Part shown: in pieces, positions 52,358 through 61,483 of the stretch
Position numbering within the stretch: position 1 is the stretch's first letter
Layout: every line of letters starts with the position of its first letter
From: Ochrobactrum sp. CM-21-5
Lineage (GTDB): Bacteria > Pseudomonadota > Alphaproteobacteria > Rhizobiales > Rhizobiaceae
Direction: 5' to 3'
Assembly: GCF_014253075.1 (NCBI RefSeq)
Contig: NZ_JACLZJ010000001.1
Span: forward strand, 744,001 to 808,000
Length of the DNA: 64,000 bases
The notes under the pieces: generated by a model
What the model was told of the DNA's origin: nothing
Seen by the model: only the letters and a program-made list of their open reading frames with translations
Databases searched by the model: none
Made by a program: the position numbers and the translations under genes

Positions 52358-53572
52358 ATGACAAAGGCCTCCGTCACACCTCCCTCGCATGATGTTGCAG
52401 TCCGTTACGCCTTCGGCGGGTTTTTCGCCATGGCCGCGGTCATGGGCATCGGGCGCTTCATCTATACACCGATCCTGCCGGGCATGATGGCGGACATCGG
52501 CTTCAATGCCGCCGATGCAGGCTTTATCGCCTCTGCCAACTATATCGGCTATCTGCTCGGCGCGGTCGCTGCCGGTTACGGCTGGTCGGCGGGTCTTGAG
52601 CGCAAGACCGTTATCGCGGGGCTTGCGGCAAGCGCATTTCTCTGTGTTGCGATGGCGTTCTTCGAAGGTGTGTGGCTGTTCTCGGCGATCCGCTTTGCCG
52701 CCGGTTTTGCCAGCGCGGTGACGATGATCCTGTGCACGGCCATCGTGCTGAGCCACGTGGCGGCAGCGGACAAGGCCGGACTTGGCGCGTTGCATTTTGG
52801 CGGCGTGGGCAGCGGCATTGCGCTTTCGGCAGTGCTGGTGGCGGTGATCCGCCTTGCGGGCTTCGGCTGGCGCGCGGACTGGATCGGCGCTGCCATCCTG
52901 ACCCTTGTCATGGCGGTGTTTGTCGCTGTCTTCGTGAGGGAGGGGCCGGTGGGCGTCGGCAACGGCACGCGCGAGCCGCCATTGCCCAACAGTTTCGCCT
53001 TCAACGCCATTGCCCTTGCCTACGGCATTTTCGGCTTCGGCTATGTCATCACGGCGACATTCCTGATCGCCATCGTGCGGGCCAGCGATGGCGGGCCGCT
53101 TATGGAAGCGTCGGTCTGGGTCGTTACGGGGCTTTGCGCGGCGCCATCCATCTGGCTGTGGGCGCCTGCGGCCAGAAGGTTCGGGCTGTTCGGCTCTTTC
53201 GCACTCACCGCCCTTCTCGAAGCCGTCGGCGTTGCGGCCAGCGTCATGCTTGCACCGCCGGTCGGTCCGCTGCTGGGCGGCGTGCTTCTCGGCTCGACAT
53301 TCATGGCGCTTACGGCGTTCGGGCTTCAGATCGCGCGGGTACTCGCTCCGGCTTCGCCAAAACGGGCACTGGCGCGCATGACGGTATGTTTCAGCATCGG
53401 CCAGATTGTCGGGCCGCTGGTCGCGGGCGTCATGGCGCAGCATTCGGGATCGTTCACATCGGCAAGCCTGGCGGCGGCAGTGTCGCTAGTGATAACGGCG
53501 ATCATCGGCATTGCGGCAGGTCGGGCTGCCGGTCGGACCCCGGATCAGGCCGCAAATCGAACCTTACGATAA
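52358..53572 (+). CDS. YbfB/YjiJ-family MFS transporter
   Basis: The 404-residue product (start at 52358; 52340 and GTG 52328 are alternatives and no good RBS decides) has 12 helices and the family motifs [21 protein letters not shown]-like N-terminus, [15 protein letters not shown] and [15 protein letters not shown]. It is an inner-membrane transporter of unknown substrate. It is divergent from the ArsR operon, so it could be a target of that regulator, although the operator lies closer to arsR. Confidence 0.85.
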   Translation: MTKASVTPPSHDVAVRYAFGGFFAMAAVMGIGRFIYTPILPGMMADIGFNAADAGFIASANYIGYLLGAVAAGYGWSAGLERKTVIAGLAASAFLCVAMAFFEGVWLFSAIRFAAGFASAVTMILCTAIVLSHVAAADKAGLGALHFGGVGSGIALSAVLVAVIRLAGFGWRADWIGAAILTLVMAVFVAVFVREGPVGVGNGTREPPLPNSFAFNAIALAYGIFGFGYVITATFLIAIVRASDGGPLMEASVWVVTGLCAAPSIWLWAPAARRFGLFGSFALTALLEAVGVAASVMLAPPVGPLLGGVLLGSTFMALTAFGLQIARVLAPASPKRALARMTVCFSIGQIVGPLVAGVMAQHSGSFTSASLAAAVSLVITAIIGIAAGRAAGRTPDQAANRTLR

Positions 53573-53632
53573 TTTAACTGGTAAACACGCCCTGTCCTGT
53601 CCTTTATAGGGATACTTCTCAAAAATCCGGAC

Positions 53633-54898
53633 GTGAATTCAGTGTTTGTATCGTTTTTTCCCCGACCGAAACTGTTTTTCATTTCGGCGGTTTTCTGGAG
53701 CCTTCTGGCCATAGCCGCCTGGTATATGGGCGGCGAGAATCTGGGTAGCATGTTCGGTTTGCCGCCTGCCGCAGCCGATGCTGCACCGGTCATCGGCGCG
53801 AGCATTTTCTGGACGGCGCCCTTCCTCTGGTTCTATGTCTATTTCGCGGTGGCCACCTTCGCCTTTTATATGTTCTGGGCCTGGTTTGCGCCGCATCCCT
53901 GGCAACGATGGTCGATCCTCGGCTCGGCGCTGATCTTGTTCACCACCTATTTCAGTGTGCAGGTCAGTGTGGCGGTGAATGCCTGGTACGGGCCGTTTTA
54001 CGACCTCGTGCAGAAAGGGCTGGGAACACCCGGCGCGGTCGCGGCTGCTGATTTCTACTGGGGACTGGTCGATTTTTCGGGCATCGCATTTCTGGCGATC
54101 ACGGTCGGCGTGCTGAGCATGTTCTTCGTCAGCCACTATATCTTCCGCTGGCGCACCGCCATGAACGATTATTACATGAGCCATTGGCCCAGGCTGCGCC
54201 ACATCGAAGGCGCGGCCCAGCGCGTGCAGGAAGACACGATGCGCTTTTCCACCACGCTGGAACAGCTGGGCGTCAGCCTCGTGAAATCGGTGATGACGCT
54301 GATCGCGTTTCTCCCGGTCCTGTTCACCTTTTCCGAAAAGGTCAATGAACTGCCGGTGATCGGCTACATCCCGCATGCGCTGGTGTGGGCGGCAATCCTG
54401 TGGGCAGTGTTCGGCACCGGATTTCTCGCGCTGGTCGGCATCAAGCTGCCGGGGCTGGAGTTCAACAATCAGCGGGTGGAGGCGGCCTACCGCAAGGAGT
54501 TGGTTTATGGCGAGGACCATGCGGAGCGGGCCGAACCGATCACCATGAAAGAGCTGTTCGGCAATGTCCGGCACAACTATTTCCGGCTCTACTTCCACTA
54601 TGTCTATTTCAATGTGGCCCGCATTTTCTACATTCAGGCGGACAATATTTTCCCGATGGTGATCCTGATACCGTCTATTGTCGCGGGCAAGCTGACGCTG
54701 GGCCTGATGAGCCAGATTTCCAACGTCTTCGAACAGGTGCGAAGCTCGTTCCAGTACCTCGTCAATTCATGGACGACGATCATCGAGCTTCTGTCGATCT
54801 ACAAGCGCCTGCGGACTTTCGAAGCGGTTATAGACGGCGAGCCGTTGCCCTCGATGGATTGCCCGAACATCGAAGTGCCGGTGCAGGCCGGAGAATAA
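53633..54898 (+). CDS. bacA: BacA/SbmA family peptide transporter
   Basis: The 421-residue protein has a SbmA/BacA fold of eight helices: [20 protein letters not shown] at the start, [59 protein letters not shown] and [18 protein letters not shown]. It imports non-ribosomal and antimicrobial peptides and affects very-long-chain fatty acid lipids; BacA is required for chronic Brucella infection and Sinorhizobium symbiosis. The start is uncertain: GTG 53633 or GTG 53642 (VFVSFFP), with no clear RBS. Confidence 0.95.
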   Translation: MNSVFVSFFPRPKLFFISAVFWSLLAIAAWYMGGENLGSMFGLPPAAADAAPVIGASIFWTAPFLWFYVYFAVATFAFYMFWAWFAPHPWQRWSILGSALILFTTYFSVQVSVAVNAWYGPFYDLVQKGLGTPGAVAAADFYWGLVDFSGIAFLAITVGVLSMFFVSHYIFRWRTAMNDYYMSHWPRLRHIEGAAQRVQEDTMRFSTTLEQLGVSLVKSVMTLIAFLPVLFTFSEKVNELPVIGYIPHALVWAAILWAVFGTGFLALVGIKLPGLEFNNQRVEAAYRKELVYGEDHAERAEPITMKELFGNVRHNYFRLYFHYVYFNVARIFYIQADNIFPMVILIPSIVAGKLTLGLMSQISNVFEQVRSSFQYLVNSWTTIIELLSIYKRLRTFEAVIDGEPLPSMDCPNIEVPVQAGE

Positions 54899-54903
54899 CC
54901 GGC

Positions 54904-55920
54904 CTAAGACCTGTTCTGGGCCGCGTGGCCGGTGTCTTTATCGAGGCTGTTCAGATAATCGCTGTAGGTCGTGCATTTGACGTCCGGCTTCGTGCAGACT
55001 TCCGACACCAGCCGCTCCATGGCGCGCCAGTAGGCGCCGTCATTCATCAGCACGAAATGGAACCCGAGCTGGAGCGGAATGCGCTCACCGGCATATTGCT
55101 TGTCGAAGGCGGCGCGGAACGCCTTATAGGCGCGCTGCTCGAATGCCGCCGATTGCTGCGGCGCTTCCTTGCCCTTGGAGTGACGCACATAGAGATTATA
55201 GTCCATGGCGACGATGGCGCGCCGCGACGGCCCTTCCGGCACCAGCGGCAGGCCGAAGGACGCGAACCCGCCTGAAATCTCCGGCAGTTCCGGCCCGCGT
55301 GTGATGGATGAGGCCTGATAACGGAACCCGTGGGACTTCAACGCTTTCTGCACCGGCTTGGCGTCGGCGAGGTAAGGCGCGCGAAAACCGTCGATGCCGT
55401 TCAACGCCAGTTCCCGCCAGCCCTGCGGTTCACCCTCAATGCCATTGTTCTTGTAGGCATCGGCGGTGATGCGGCGAAACTCGCTGATTTCCTTGTCCCA
55501 GTCAGCAACGCTCCACTGCGTCCCGTCGAAATGGCCGCAACCATGGCTGGCGATCTCGTTGCCCTCCAGATGCGCCTGCCAGATGTTGTCGAGGCGGGTC
55601 ACGACCTCCCCGCGGCTGAGCGCAAAGCCGACATTGGAAGCGCCAGCCCTTTTGTGCGGCGGCTGATAGCTGGCGCGGTCCTTCTTGGTCATCAGAAAGA
55701 CGCAGGAAAGAAAATAGGTGAAATGCGTATCATATTTGCGGGCAAGCGCGCGGCTGCGCGTCCACAGCCTGTTGTCATGCGCGCCGTCGAACGAGATCAG
55801 CACATATTGCAGGTTGGCCGGCTTGCCTTGCGTTCCGGCAGGGAGCGGCGTTGCTTGCGCTGCGAAAGCCATGGCGCAAAAGGCGGAAACCAGAACGGAA
55901 AGGGAGGGAAAAGCACGCAT
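54904..55920 (-). CDS. Secreted polysaccharide deacetylase-like protein
   Basis: The 338-residue product has a signal peptide (MRAFPSLSVLVSAFCAMAFA, cleaved near ATP) and a NodB-like domain: LISFDGAHDNRLWTRSRALA, EIASHGCGHFDGTQW, RAPYLAD and a late LGFHFVLMNDGAYW. The catalytic Asp is in SFDGAH, and the His pair in SHGCGH. The substrate is probably a cell-surface glycan; the family includes peptidoglycan and N-acetylglucosamine deacetylases. It converges on bacA with a 5-base gap. Confidence 0.88.
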   Translation of the reverse strand: MRAFPSLSVLVSAFCAMAFAAQATPLPAGTQGKPANLQYVLISFDGAHDNRLWTRSRALARKYDTHFTYFLSCVFLMTKKDRASYQPPHKRAGASNVGFALSRGEVVTRLDNIWQAHLEGNEIASHGCGHFDGTQWSVADWDKEISEFRRITADAYKNNGIEGEPQGWRELALNGIDGFRAPYLADAKPVQKALKSHGFRYQASSITRGPELPEISGGFASFGLPLVPEGPSRRAIVAMDYNLYVRHSKGKEAPQQSAAFEQRAYKAFRAAFDKQYAGERIPLQLGFHFVLMNDGAYWRAMERLVSEVCTKPDVKCTTYSDYLNSLDKDTGHAAQNRS

Positions 55921-56139
55921 GGGGGGATAAACGCCAAGGGAGAGGAAGGGTTCCTGCTACCCATCGAATGTGGCCAATCTCGGACTGGAATTCACTTTCC
56001 TGACGGGTGTTATAGGTTATTTCGCTCAACAGGTCTTACATATGGCGCGAATTCCGACTAAAAGCGCCAGACTGGGTGCTGTATTCTGGCCGGTTCAGGG
56101 GGCGCCTTTTCGTAATCAACGGGTTTTAGCGGCAGGTCC

Positions 56140-56811
56140 ATGGCAGACGACAGTTTCATTCGCGAGGTAAACGAGGAACTCCGTTCGGAACAGATGAAAA
56201 CGTTCTGGCGCAGTTTCGCACCGTTCATTTTCGGCGGCGCGATTGCGATCGTTCTGGGAACGGCTGGGTGGGTCGGTTATCAGCATTGGGTCGACTCCAG
56301 GGCCTCCGCATCGGGCGACAAGTTCCTTGCAGCGCTCGATCTGGCCTCTGCGGGCAAGAACGATGAAGCGCTGGCTGCGCTCGACGATCTGGAAAAGACC
56401 GGCTATGGCTCTTATCCGGTTCTGGCGCGCTTGCGCGCAGCCTCGGTGATTGCCGACAAGGGCGATGCCGCCGGTGCCGTCAAGGCGTTCGACGATGTCG
56501 CCGCCGACAATGCGGTTCCCCAGCCGATGCGCGATGTAGCGCGCTTGCGCGCAGGCTATATCCTCGTTGACAGCGGTTCTTATGATGACGTCGCCAAGCG
56601 CGTCGAAACATTATCCGCCGATGGCAATCCGATGCGCAACAGTGCGCGCGAGGCTCTCGGTCTCGCTGCCTGGAAGGCGGAGCGTTATGACGACGCGGCA
56701 AAGCTTTTCAAGCAGATCGCCGATGACGGTCTGGCGCAGGCCAATATCCGCCAGCGGGCCAACACCATGCTTGAGCTGATGCGCAGCGCTGGCGTTGCGG
56801 CTGAAAGCTGA
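56140..56811 (+). CDS. YfgM-like tetratricopeptide membrane protein
   Basis: The 223-residue protein has one membrane helix (FAPFIFGGAIAIVLGTAGWVGY) near residues 28-50 and a periplasmic TPR-like region (ASAGKNDEALAALDDLE, AAWKAERYDDAAKLFKQIAD). YfgM in E. coli binds periplasmic chaperones and SecYEG; yfgM-bamB-der is a common neighbourhood, and der follows here, with bamB missing in between. Confidence 0.88.
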   Translation: MADDSFIREVNEELRSEQMKTFWRSFAPFIFGGAIAIVLGTAGWVGYQHWVDSRASASGDKFLAALDLASAGKNDEALAALDDLEKTGYGSYPVLARLRAASVIADKGDAAGAVKAFDDVAADNAVPQPMRDVARLRAGYILVDSGSYDDVAKRVETLSADGNPMRNSAREALGLAAWKAERYDDAAKLFKQIADDGLAQANIRQRANTMLELMRSAGVAAES

Positions 56812-56815
56812 ACTA

Positions 56816-56922
56816 AAGCATTTCCCGCATGATCCTGGAAAGTTGATAGACTTTTCAGAGCAGATTATGCGTTCATAAAGACAATCAGAGCGTTCGACCT
56901 GACAAACCGGGTCGAACGCTCT
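56816..56922. repeat. Family B-like repeat with strong hairpin upstream of der
   Basis: It begins AAGCATTTCCCGCATGATCC, shares GAGCATTTCC-like ends with family B, and ends with a perfect 13-base hairpin AGAGCGTTCGACC (56887-56899) / GGTCGAACGCTCT (56910-56922). It may end yfgM transcription or shape the der leader. Confidence 0.6.
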
Positions 56923-56945
56923 GCGTTACGGAGTATTTTTCGTCC

Positions 56946-58397
56946 ATGGGTTTCACTCTCGCTATCGTCGGGCGTCCCAATGTCGGCAAGTCCACACTGT
57001 TCAATCGCCTTGTCGGTCGCAAGCTGGCGCTGGTGGATGACCTGCCGGGCGTCACGCGCGACCGGCGCATCCATGACGCCAAGCTTTACGACCTGAAGTT
57101 CAATGTCATCGACACCGCTGGTCTCGAAGAAGCGGCAAACGATTCACTGGAAGCGCGCATGCGCGCCCAGACCGAAGCTGCGATCGGTGAAGCGGATGCG
57201 GTTCTGTTCGTCGTCGATGCCAAGAGCGGCCTGACGCCTGCGGACGGCACATTTGCCGAACTGGTGCGCCGCTCGGGCAAGCCGGTGGTGCTGGTCGCCA
57301 ACAAGGCCGAGGCGCGCGGCGCGCAATCCGGCATGTACGATGCTTATCAGCTGGGCCTCGGCGAGCCGTGCCCCATCTCTGCCGAACACGGGCAGGGCAT
57401 GCCTGATCTTCGTGATGCCATCATCGAAGTACTGGGCGAGGAACGCGTCTTTGCCGACGAGAAGGAAGAAACAGCCGAAAGCGAAGCTTTCTCGCCCGCT
57501 TCTGTCGGCGCGCTCGTCGGTGACGACATCGAAGACCCGGATGCGGAAGAAATTCCAGCCTATGATGCCACAAAGCCGATGCGCATCGCCATCGTCGGAC
57601 GCCCGAATGCGGGCAAGTCCACGATGATCAACACGATGCTCGGCCAGGATCGCCTGCTGACCGGCCCGGAAGCCGGGATTACCCGCGATTCGATCTCGGT
57701 GGACTGGGAATGGCGCGGCCGCAAGATCAAGCTGTTCGATACGGCTGGCTTGCGCCGCAAATCACGCGTTCAGGAAAAGCTGGAAAAGCTTTCGGTGGCT
57801 GACGGTCTGCGCGCCATCCGCTTTGCCGAAGTGGTCATCATCGTGCTCGATGCGACGATCCCTTTCGAGAAGCAGGATTTGCAGATCGCCGATCTTATCG
57901 TCCGCGAAGGCCGCGCGCCGGTCATCGCGTTCAACAAATGGGATCTGATCGAAGACCGCCAGATGGTTCTGGCCGACCTCTATGAAAAGACAGCCCGTCT
58001 TCTGCCGCAGGTACGCGGCATCCGCGCCGTGCCGATTTCCGGCGAGCGGGGGCAGGGCCTCGACAAGCTCATGGAAAATGTCGTGGCGACCCATGAAATC
58101 TGGAACCGCCGTATTTCGACCGGTCGCCTCAACCGCTGGCTGGAAGGCGTGATCGCGCATCAGCCGCCGCCGGCTGTTTCGGGTCGTCGCCTCAAGGTGA
58201 AATATATGACGCAGGTGAAGACGCGCCCGCCGGGCTTTGTCGTTTCCTGCTCGCGGCCCGATGCGATGCCGCAGTCCTATGTGCGCTATCTGATGAATGG
58301 TCTCCGCGAGACCTTCGACATGCCGGGCGTGCCCATCCGCCTTTCGCTGCGCACCTCCGACAACCCGTTCGCGGGCCGCGCGAAGAAGAAGAGATGA
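56946..58397 (+). CDS. der: Ribosome biogenesis GTPase Der (EngA)
   Basis: The 483-residue protein has two tandem GTPase domains: first with [23 protein letters not shown] and NKAE (about 8-165); second with [26 protein letters not shown] and FNKWDLIE (about 193-365), then a KH-like C-terminal domain ([20 protein letters not shown]). An acidic linker joins the GTPase domains. Der is essential for 50S ribosome maturation. GGAG is about 13 bases before the ATG. Confidence 0.97.
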   Translation: MGFTLAIVGRPNVGKSTLFNRLVGRKLALVDDLPGVTRDRRIHDAKLYDLKFNVIDTAGLEEAANDSLEARMRAQTEAAIGEADAVLFVVDAKSGLTPADGTFAELVRRSGKPVVLVANKAEARGAQSGMYDAYQLGLGEPCPISAEHGQGMPDLRDAIIEVLGEERVFADEKEETAESEAFSPASVGALVGDDIEDPDAEEIPAYDATKPMRIAIVGRPNAGKSTMINTMLGQDRLLTGPEAGITRDSISVDWEWRGRKIKLFDTAGLRRKSRVQEKLEKLSVADGLRAIRFAEVVIIVLDATIPFEKQDLQIADLIVREGRAPVIAFNKWDLIEDRQMVLADLYEKTARLLPQVRGIRAVPISGERGQGLDKLMENVVATHEIWNRRISTGRLNRWLEGVIAHQPPPAVSGRRLKVKYMTQVKTRPPGFVVSCSRPDAMPQSYVRYLMNGLRETFDMPGVPIRLSLRTSDNPFAGRAKKKR

Positions 58398-58403
58398 CAA
58401 TGA

Positions 58404-58435
58404 AAAAGCCCGGAACAATCCGGGCTTTTATTTTT
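58404..58435 (+). terminator. Rho-independent terminator of der
   Basis: GCCCGGA (58408-58414), loop ACAA and TCCGGGC (58419-58425) are extended by AAAAA/TTTT pairs and followed by TTTTATTTTT. Confidence 0.93.
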
Positions 58436-58444
58436 GCGACTGGA

Positions 58445-59050
58445 TCATTCCTTCGGAAGTACGAATTCCACGCGTCTGTTCTGCGCGCGTCCGTCAGGGC
58501 TGTCCTTGCCATTCACCTCGTTCGGCGCGACAGGGTCGCTTTCGCCGCGTCCCTCCGGTTTCAGCCGGGCAGGCTTGACGCCATTGCTGACAAGATAATC
58601 GACAACTGCATCCGCACGGGATTCCGACAAGCGTTGATTATAGCTGTCGGAACCTTTGGAATCCGTATGGCCGACCACGCGCACCGCAGAATCCGGCGCG
58701 CTATCCAGTACCTTTATCACATCGGCCAGCGTCGATTTGGCCTTGCCCGACAGCTTGGCGCTGTCGAACCCGAACAGAACATCGCTGGTCACTGACAGGA
58801 CGATGCTGTCGCCCGTTTCCCGCATCGTGATGTTTCCGCTGTTGGCGATAATCTGCTGAGCGGCCCCCGAAAGGCCGCTCGCTTGGCTTTCCAGACCTCT
58901 CGTCGTTGACACCAGATCCCGGATTTCAGGAACGAGGTCCCGGATGTAGGCAGCGTTGTCGGTGCCTTGCGCCGTCGCGCCGGATGGCAGGCAGAGCGCG
59001 GCAAGGCCAAGAGCGATGCCGCTGCGTGCAAGTTGATGAATCATGGCCAT
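58445..59050 (-). CDS. OmpA-family outer-membrane/peptidoglycan-binding protein
   Basis: The start at 59050 gives 201 residues with a signal peptide (ALCLPSGATAQ) and a C-terminal OmpA domain from about 85: LFGFDSAKLSGKAKSTL, VVGHTDSKGSDSYNQRLSESRA, PEGRGESDP and GRAQNRRVEF. It binds peptidoglycan through this domain. The N-terminal part is short and not a barrel. It follows the exported protein of unknown function at 59064-59552 by 13 bases, so they form an operon. Confidence 0.92.
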   Translation of the reverse strand: MAMIHQLARSGIALGLAALCLPSGATAQGTDNAAYIRDLVPEIRDLVSTTRGLESQASGLSGAAQQIIANSGNITMRETGDSIVLSVTSDVLFGFDSAKLSGKAKSTLADVIKVLDSAPDSAVRVVGHTDSKGSDSYNQRLSESRADAVVDYLVSNGVKPARLKPEGRGESDPVAPNEVNGKDSPDGRAQNRRVEFVLPKE

Positions 59051-59063
59051 TTCTATCTGGCCC

Positions 59064-59552
59064 TTATTCGGCGGGAACTGCAAAAGGCCCGAGCGGCTCG
59101 ACCCCCTGAATATACAGCGTCACCTTCTGGTCTGCCGGCGGCGCGGGGAAGACGCCGTGCCAGACACCAACCACCGGTCCCTTGCCGAACAGTGTGACCG
59201 ATGCGGGGGCGAGCGGTTTGCCTTGGGAATCCTTCAGCAGAAGATATTTCTTGTCCCCTGCAAGCAGATAGTAGTCATTCTCGTAGTCCTCGTCCGATAT
59301 GGAAGTGTAAAGCGACTTGGAAACGTTTTCGCCTTCATTGACAGTCTTGAAGCGAACCTTGACGGTCAGCTTGTCGCCGTCACGAATGACACCGCTCACC
59401 TCTGCCATGGCCTGCCCACTATTGTGATAGCCGGTTGCCATCGGCTGGCTGGCTGCATCCTGAGCCTGTGAAGAAATGGAAAGAACACTGGCGGAGACGA
59501 GCACAGTGGCTGCAATCATACGGGAAATTAACGCCATTAGTATCGCTTTCAT
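59064..59552 (-). CDS. Exported protein of unknown function, operon with OmpA-family gene
   Basis: The 162-residue product begins MKAILMALISRMIAATVLVS, a signal peptide ending near SQAQ. It then has SGQAMAEVSGVIRDGDKLTV, SISDEDYENDYYLLAGDKKY and SVTLFGKGPVVGVWHGVFPAPP, probably a beta-sandwich domain. I do not recognise a named family. The frame opens further upstream at 59636, but that part is repeat sequence. Coexpression with an OmpA-type protein suggests an envelope role. Confidence 0.72.
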   Translation of the reverse strand: MKAILMALISRMIAATVLVSASVLSISSQAQDAASQPMATGYHNSGQAMAEVSGVIRDGDKLTVKVRFKTVNEGENVSKSLYTSISDEDYENDYYLLAGDKKYLLLKDSQGKPLAPASVTLFGKGPVVGVWHGVFPAPPADQKVTLYIQGVEPLGPFAVPAE

Positions 59553-59566
59553 TCGTTGGACAATCC

Positions 59567-59665
59567 AGAGCACATCCCGAAAAGCGTGAGACGATTTTCG
59601 GAAAAGATGCGCGCTAAAACAAATCTTGGAGCGCAAATCTGATTCAATCAGATCGAAACACGTTC
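59567..59665 (+). repeat. Dispersed palindromic repeat, family A copy 2
   Basis: It begins AGAGCACATCCCGAAAAGCG, contains a CCGAAAA/TTTTCGG hairpin and ends with the perfect 7-3-7 palindrome ATCTGAT-TCA-ATCAGAT (59637-59653). It aligns with the porin-associated copy at 12102 over about 98 bases in the same orientation. It sits just upstream of the unknown exported protein's start. Confidence 0.75.
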
Positions 59666-59879
59666 CAAGTGCGGGGAGCGAAAGCTAACAGCCTGCCGGC
59701 AAGATTTCCATAAAGATTGGAAAAAATGATACGCCTTTTTCTGCTGGCAAGATTCAGTTTCCTTGTAAAAGGGTAAGCCCCAACTGTCTGTGGCATTTTA
59801 TTTTCGCACGGTGGCTTGAGCTGCGCGGTTCGGGCTGTTAAGTCGTCCGCCCTCCTGAAAAACCCCGAAAGGTGCTGTG

Positions 59880-61229
59880 ATGACAAAGGCTGGCCAAAGC
59901 CGTATCGAGGACCATTTAAACGGCGTGACCTCATTTGAAGGTGTTACATTGGGCATCGACTTTGGCACCACCAACACGGTGCTTTCCGTCGCCGGTCCCG
60001 ATGGTGCTGCTGCCGTGCTCAGCGTATCGAAGGATGGCGTCGATATTACCGGCTATCGTTCCATCCTCTGTTTCTGGCAGGACCGCGAAACCGGCCACCG
60101 CACCTCGGAAAGCGGTCCCTGGGCGATGGATGCTTTCGTCAACGCGCCGCATGCCACGCGCATGCTGCAATCCTTCAAGACTTTCGCGGCGTCCAGATCC
60201 TTCACCGATACACCGGTTTTCGGCAAGCGCTTCAAGTTCGAGGATATCCTGCAAACCTTCCTCGAAAGCGTTGCTGCGCGTCTGGGAGACAAGCTGCCGC
60301 CGAAGGGTAATCGCGTGGTCATTGGCCGCCCGGTCATTTTCGCGGGAAGCTCGCCGGATGAAGAACTGGCCATGCAGCGCTATGAGAAGGCGTTTCGCGC
60401 CTTCGGCTTCACAGATATTCATTATGTCTATGAGCCGGTGGCGGCGGCTTATTTCTATGCGCAGGAACTGAAGGCGGATTCGACGGTGCTGGTCGCCGAC
60501 TTCGGCGGCGGCACGAGCGATTTTTCCATTGTGAAGTTCGAGGTCGGCAAGGACGGTCTCACCTTCACGCCGATGAGCCAGACGGGCCTCGGCATTGCGG
60601 GCGACACTTTCGATTATCGCATCATCGACAATGCCGTCTCGCCGCTTCTGGGCAAGAACACCGAGTATCAATCCTTCGGCAAGAGATTGCCGGTACCAAG
60701 GCATTATTATGCGAACTTTGCGCGCTGGAATACATTGTTCCTGATGAATTCGCCCGGCACCATCCGCGAACTGACCGAGCTTGCCAAGCAGGCGGTCGAG
60801 CCCGAACCGCTGGAGCACTTCATCAATCTGATCGAAAACGACTACGGCTATGAGATCTATCGCGCCGTTTCTGACCTGAAAGTGCGCCTTTCTTCGGACC
60901 GCATGTCCGAGCTGCATTTCAAGGCGGACGATTTCGAGATCCGCACCGATATCACGCGCAACGATTTTGAAAACTGGATTTCCGACGATGTGCGCCAGAT
61001 CGAACAGTCGGTGGAGCAGGCCGTCGGGACGGCAGGTCTGGAATTCGCCAATATCGACCGTGTGTTTCTGACCGGAGGCACGAGCTTCGTGCCGGCCATC
61101 CGCACCGTGTTCGAGAACCGTTTTTCTCAGGCCATGGTCACCAGCTCGAACCAGTTCGATTCCATCGCCACCGGCCTCGCGCTGATCGGGCAGGATGCGG
61201 ACATCGCACGCTGGGCAGTAAAGTGGTGA
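59880..61229 (+). CDS. Hsp70 family protein YegD
   Basis: The ATG at 59880 follows AAAGGTG; a GTG at 59877 would add one residue. The 449-residue protein has the actin-like Hsp70 nucleotide-binding fold: LGIDFGTTNTVLSVA, VIGRPVIFAG, YEPVAAAYFYA, VADFGGGTSDFSI and LTGGTSFVPAI. It has no substrate-binding domain, so it is the short YegD type. YegD-type chaperones are poorly studied. Confidence 0.92.
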   Translation: MTKAGQSRIEDHLNGVTSFEGVTLGIDFGTTNTVLSVAGPDGAAAVLSVSKDGVDITGYRSILCFWQDRETGHRTSESGPWAMDAFVNAPHATRMLQSFKTFAASRSFTDTPVFGKRFKFEDILQTFLESVAARLGDKLPPKGNRVVIGRPVIFAGSSPDEELAMQRYEKAFRAFGFTDIHYVYEPVAAAYFYAQELKADSTVLVADFGGGTSDFSIVKFEVGKDGLTFTPMSQTGLGIAGDTFDYRIIDNAVSPLLGKNTEYQSFGKRLPVPRHYYANFARWNTLFLMNSPGTIRELTELAKQAVEPEPLEHFINLIENDYGYEIYRAVSDLKVRLSSDRMSELHFKADDFEIRTDITRNDFENWISDDVRQIEQSVEQAVGTAGLEFANIDRVFLTGGTSFVPAIRTVFENRFSQAMVTSSNQFDSIATGLALIGQDADIARWAVKW

Positions 61230-61358
61230 GAACCAAGGCACGGGTGCTCGCATGGCCATCACTTTTTAGCGAGACCAGAAAAACGTGCACATTCTTACCC
61301 GCACGCCAGCACGATCCGGTGGGAGGCAACGGAAAACGCAATGAAATCAAATGCGCTT

Positions 61359-61389
61359 AACACTGGTTAATTCAAAATTAATCAGTGTT
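61359..61389. other. AT-rich hairpin between yegD and the SleB gene
   Basis: AACACTGGTTAATT (61359-61372) and AATTAATCAGTGTT (61376-61389) pair with one G-U around a 3-base loop, followed by TTCAAAT. It can be a weak terminator or, with TTAA repeats, a regulator site. The remaining gap (61230-61483) holds no gene. Confidence 0.45.
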
Positions 61390-61412
61390 TTCAAATAGTA
61401 AACGGCAATCTG

Positions 61413-61420
61413 TTAACCAT
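61413..61420 (+). promoter_or_regulatory. CtrA half-site upstream of the SleB gene
   Basis: TTAACCAT matches the alphaproteobacterial CtrA half-site, and GGTTAA at 61428-61433 is an inverted partner. It lies about 65 bases before the GTG start of a cell wall hydrolase, a kind of gene often controlled by CtrA. Confidence 0.45.
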
Positions 61421-61483
61421 ACATCAAGGTTAATACTTCATTCTCCGGGAAGTTCAGTCAGTACGTTGTGAGTGGAGTTTCCG

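Noticed and set aside
52319-53443. A 374-codon antisense frame opposite the MFS transporter
   Set aside because: The transporter frame has family motifs and 12 helices; the antisense product does not resemble a protein.
54898-54933. ACCGGCC/GGCCGGT inverted arms at the bacA/deacetylase junction
   Set aside because: The 22-base loop and lack of T run make it an uncertain terminator; it overlaps coding sequence of the deacetylase.
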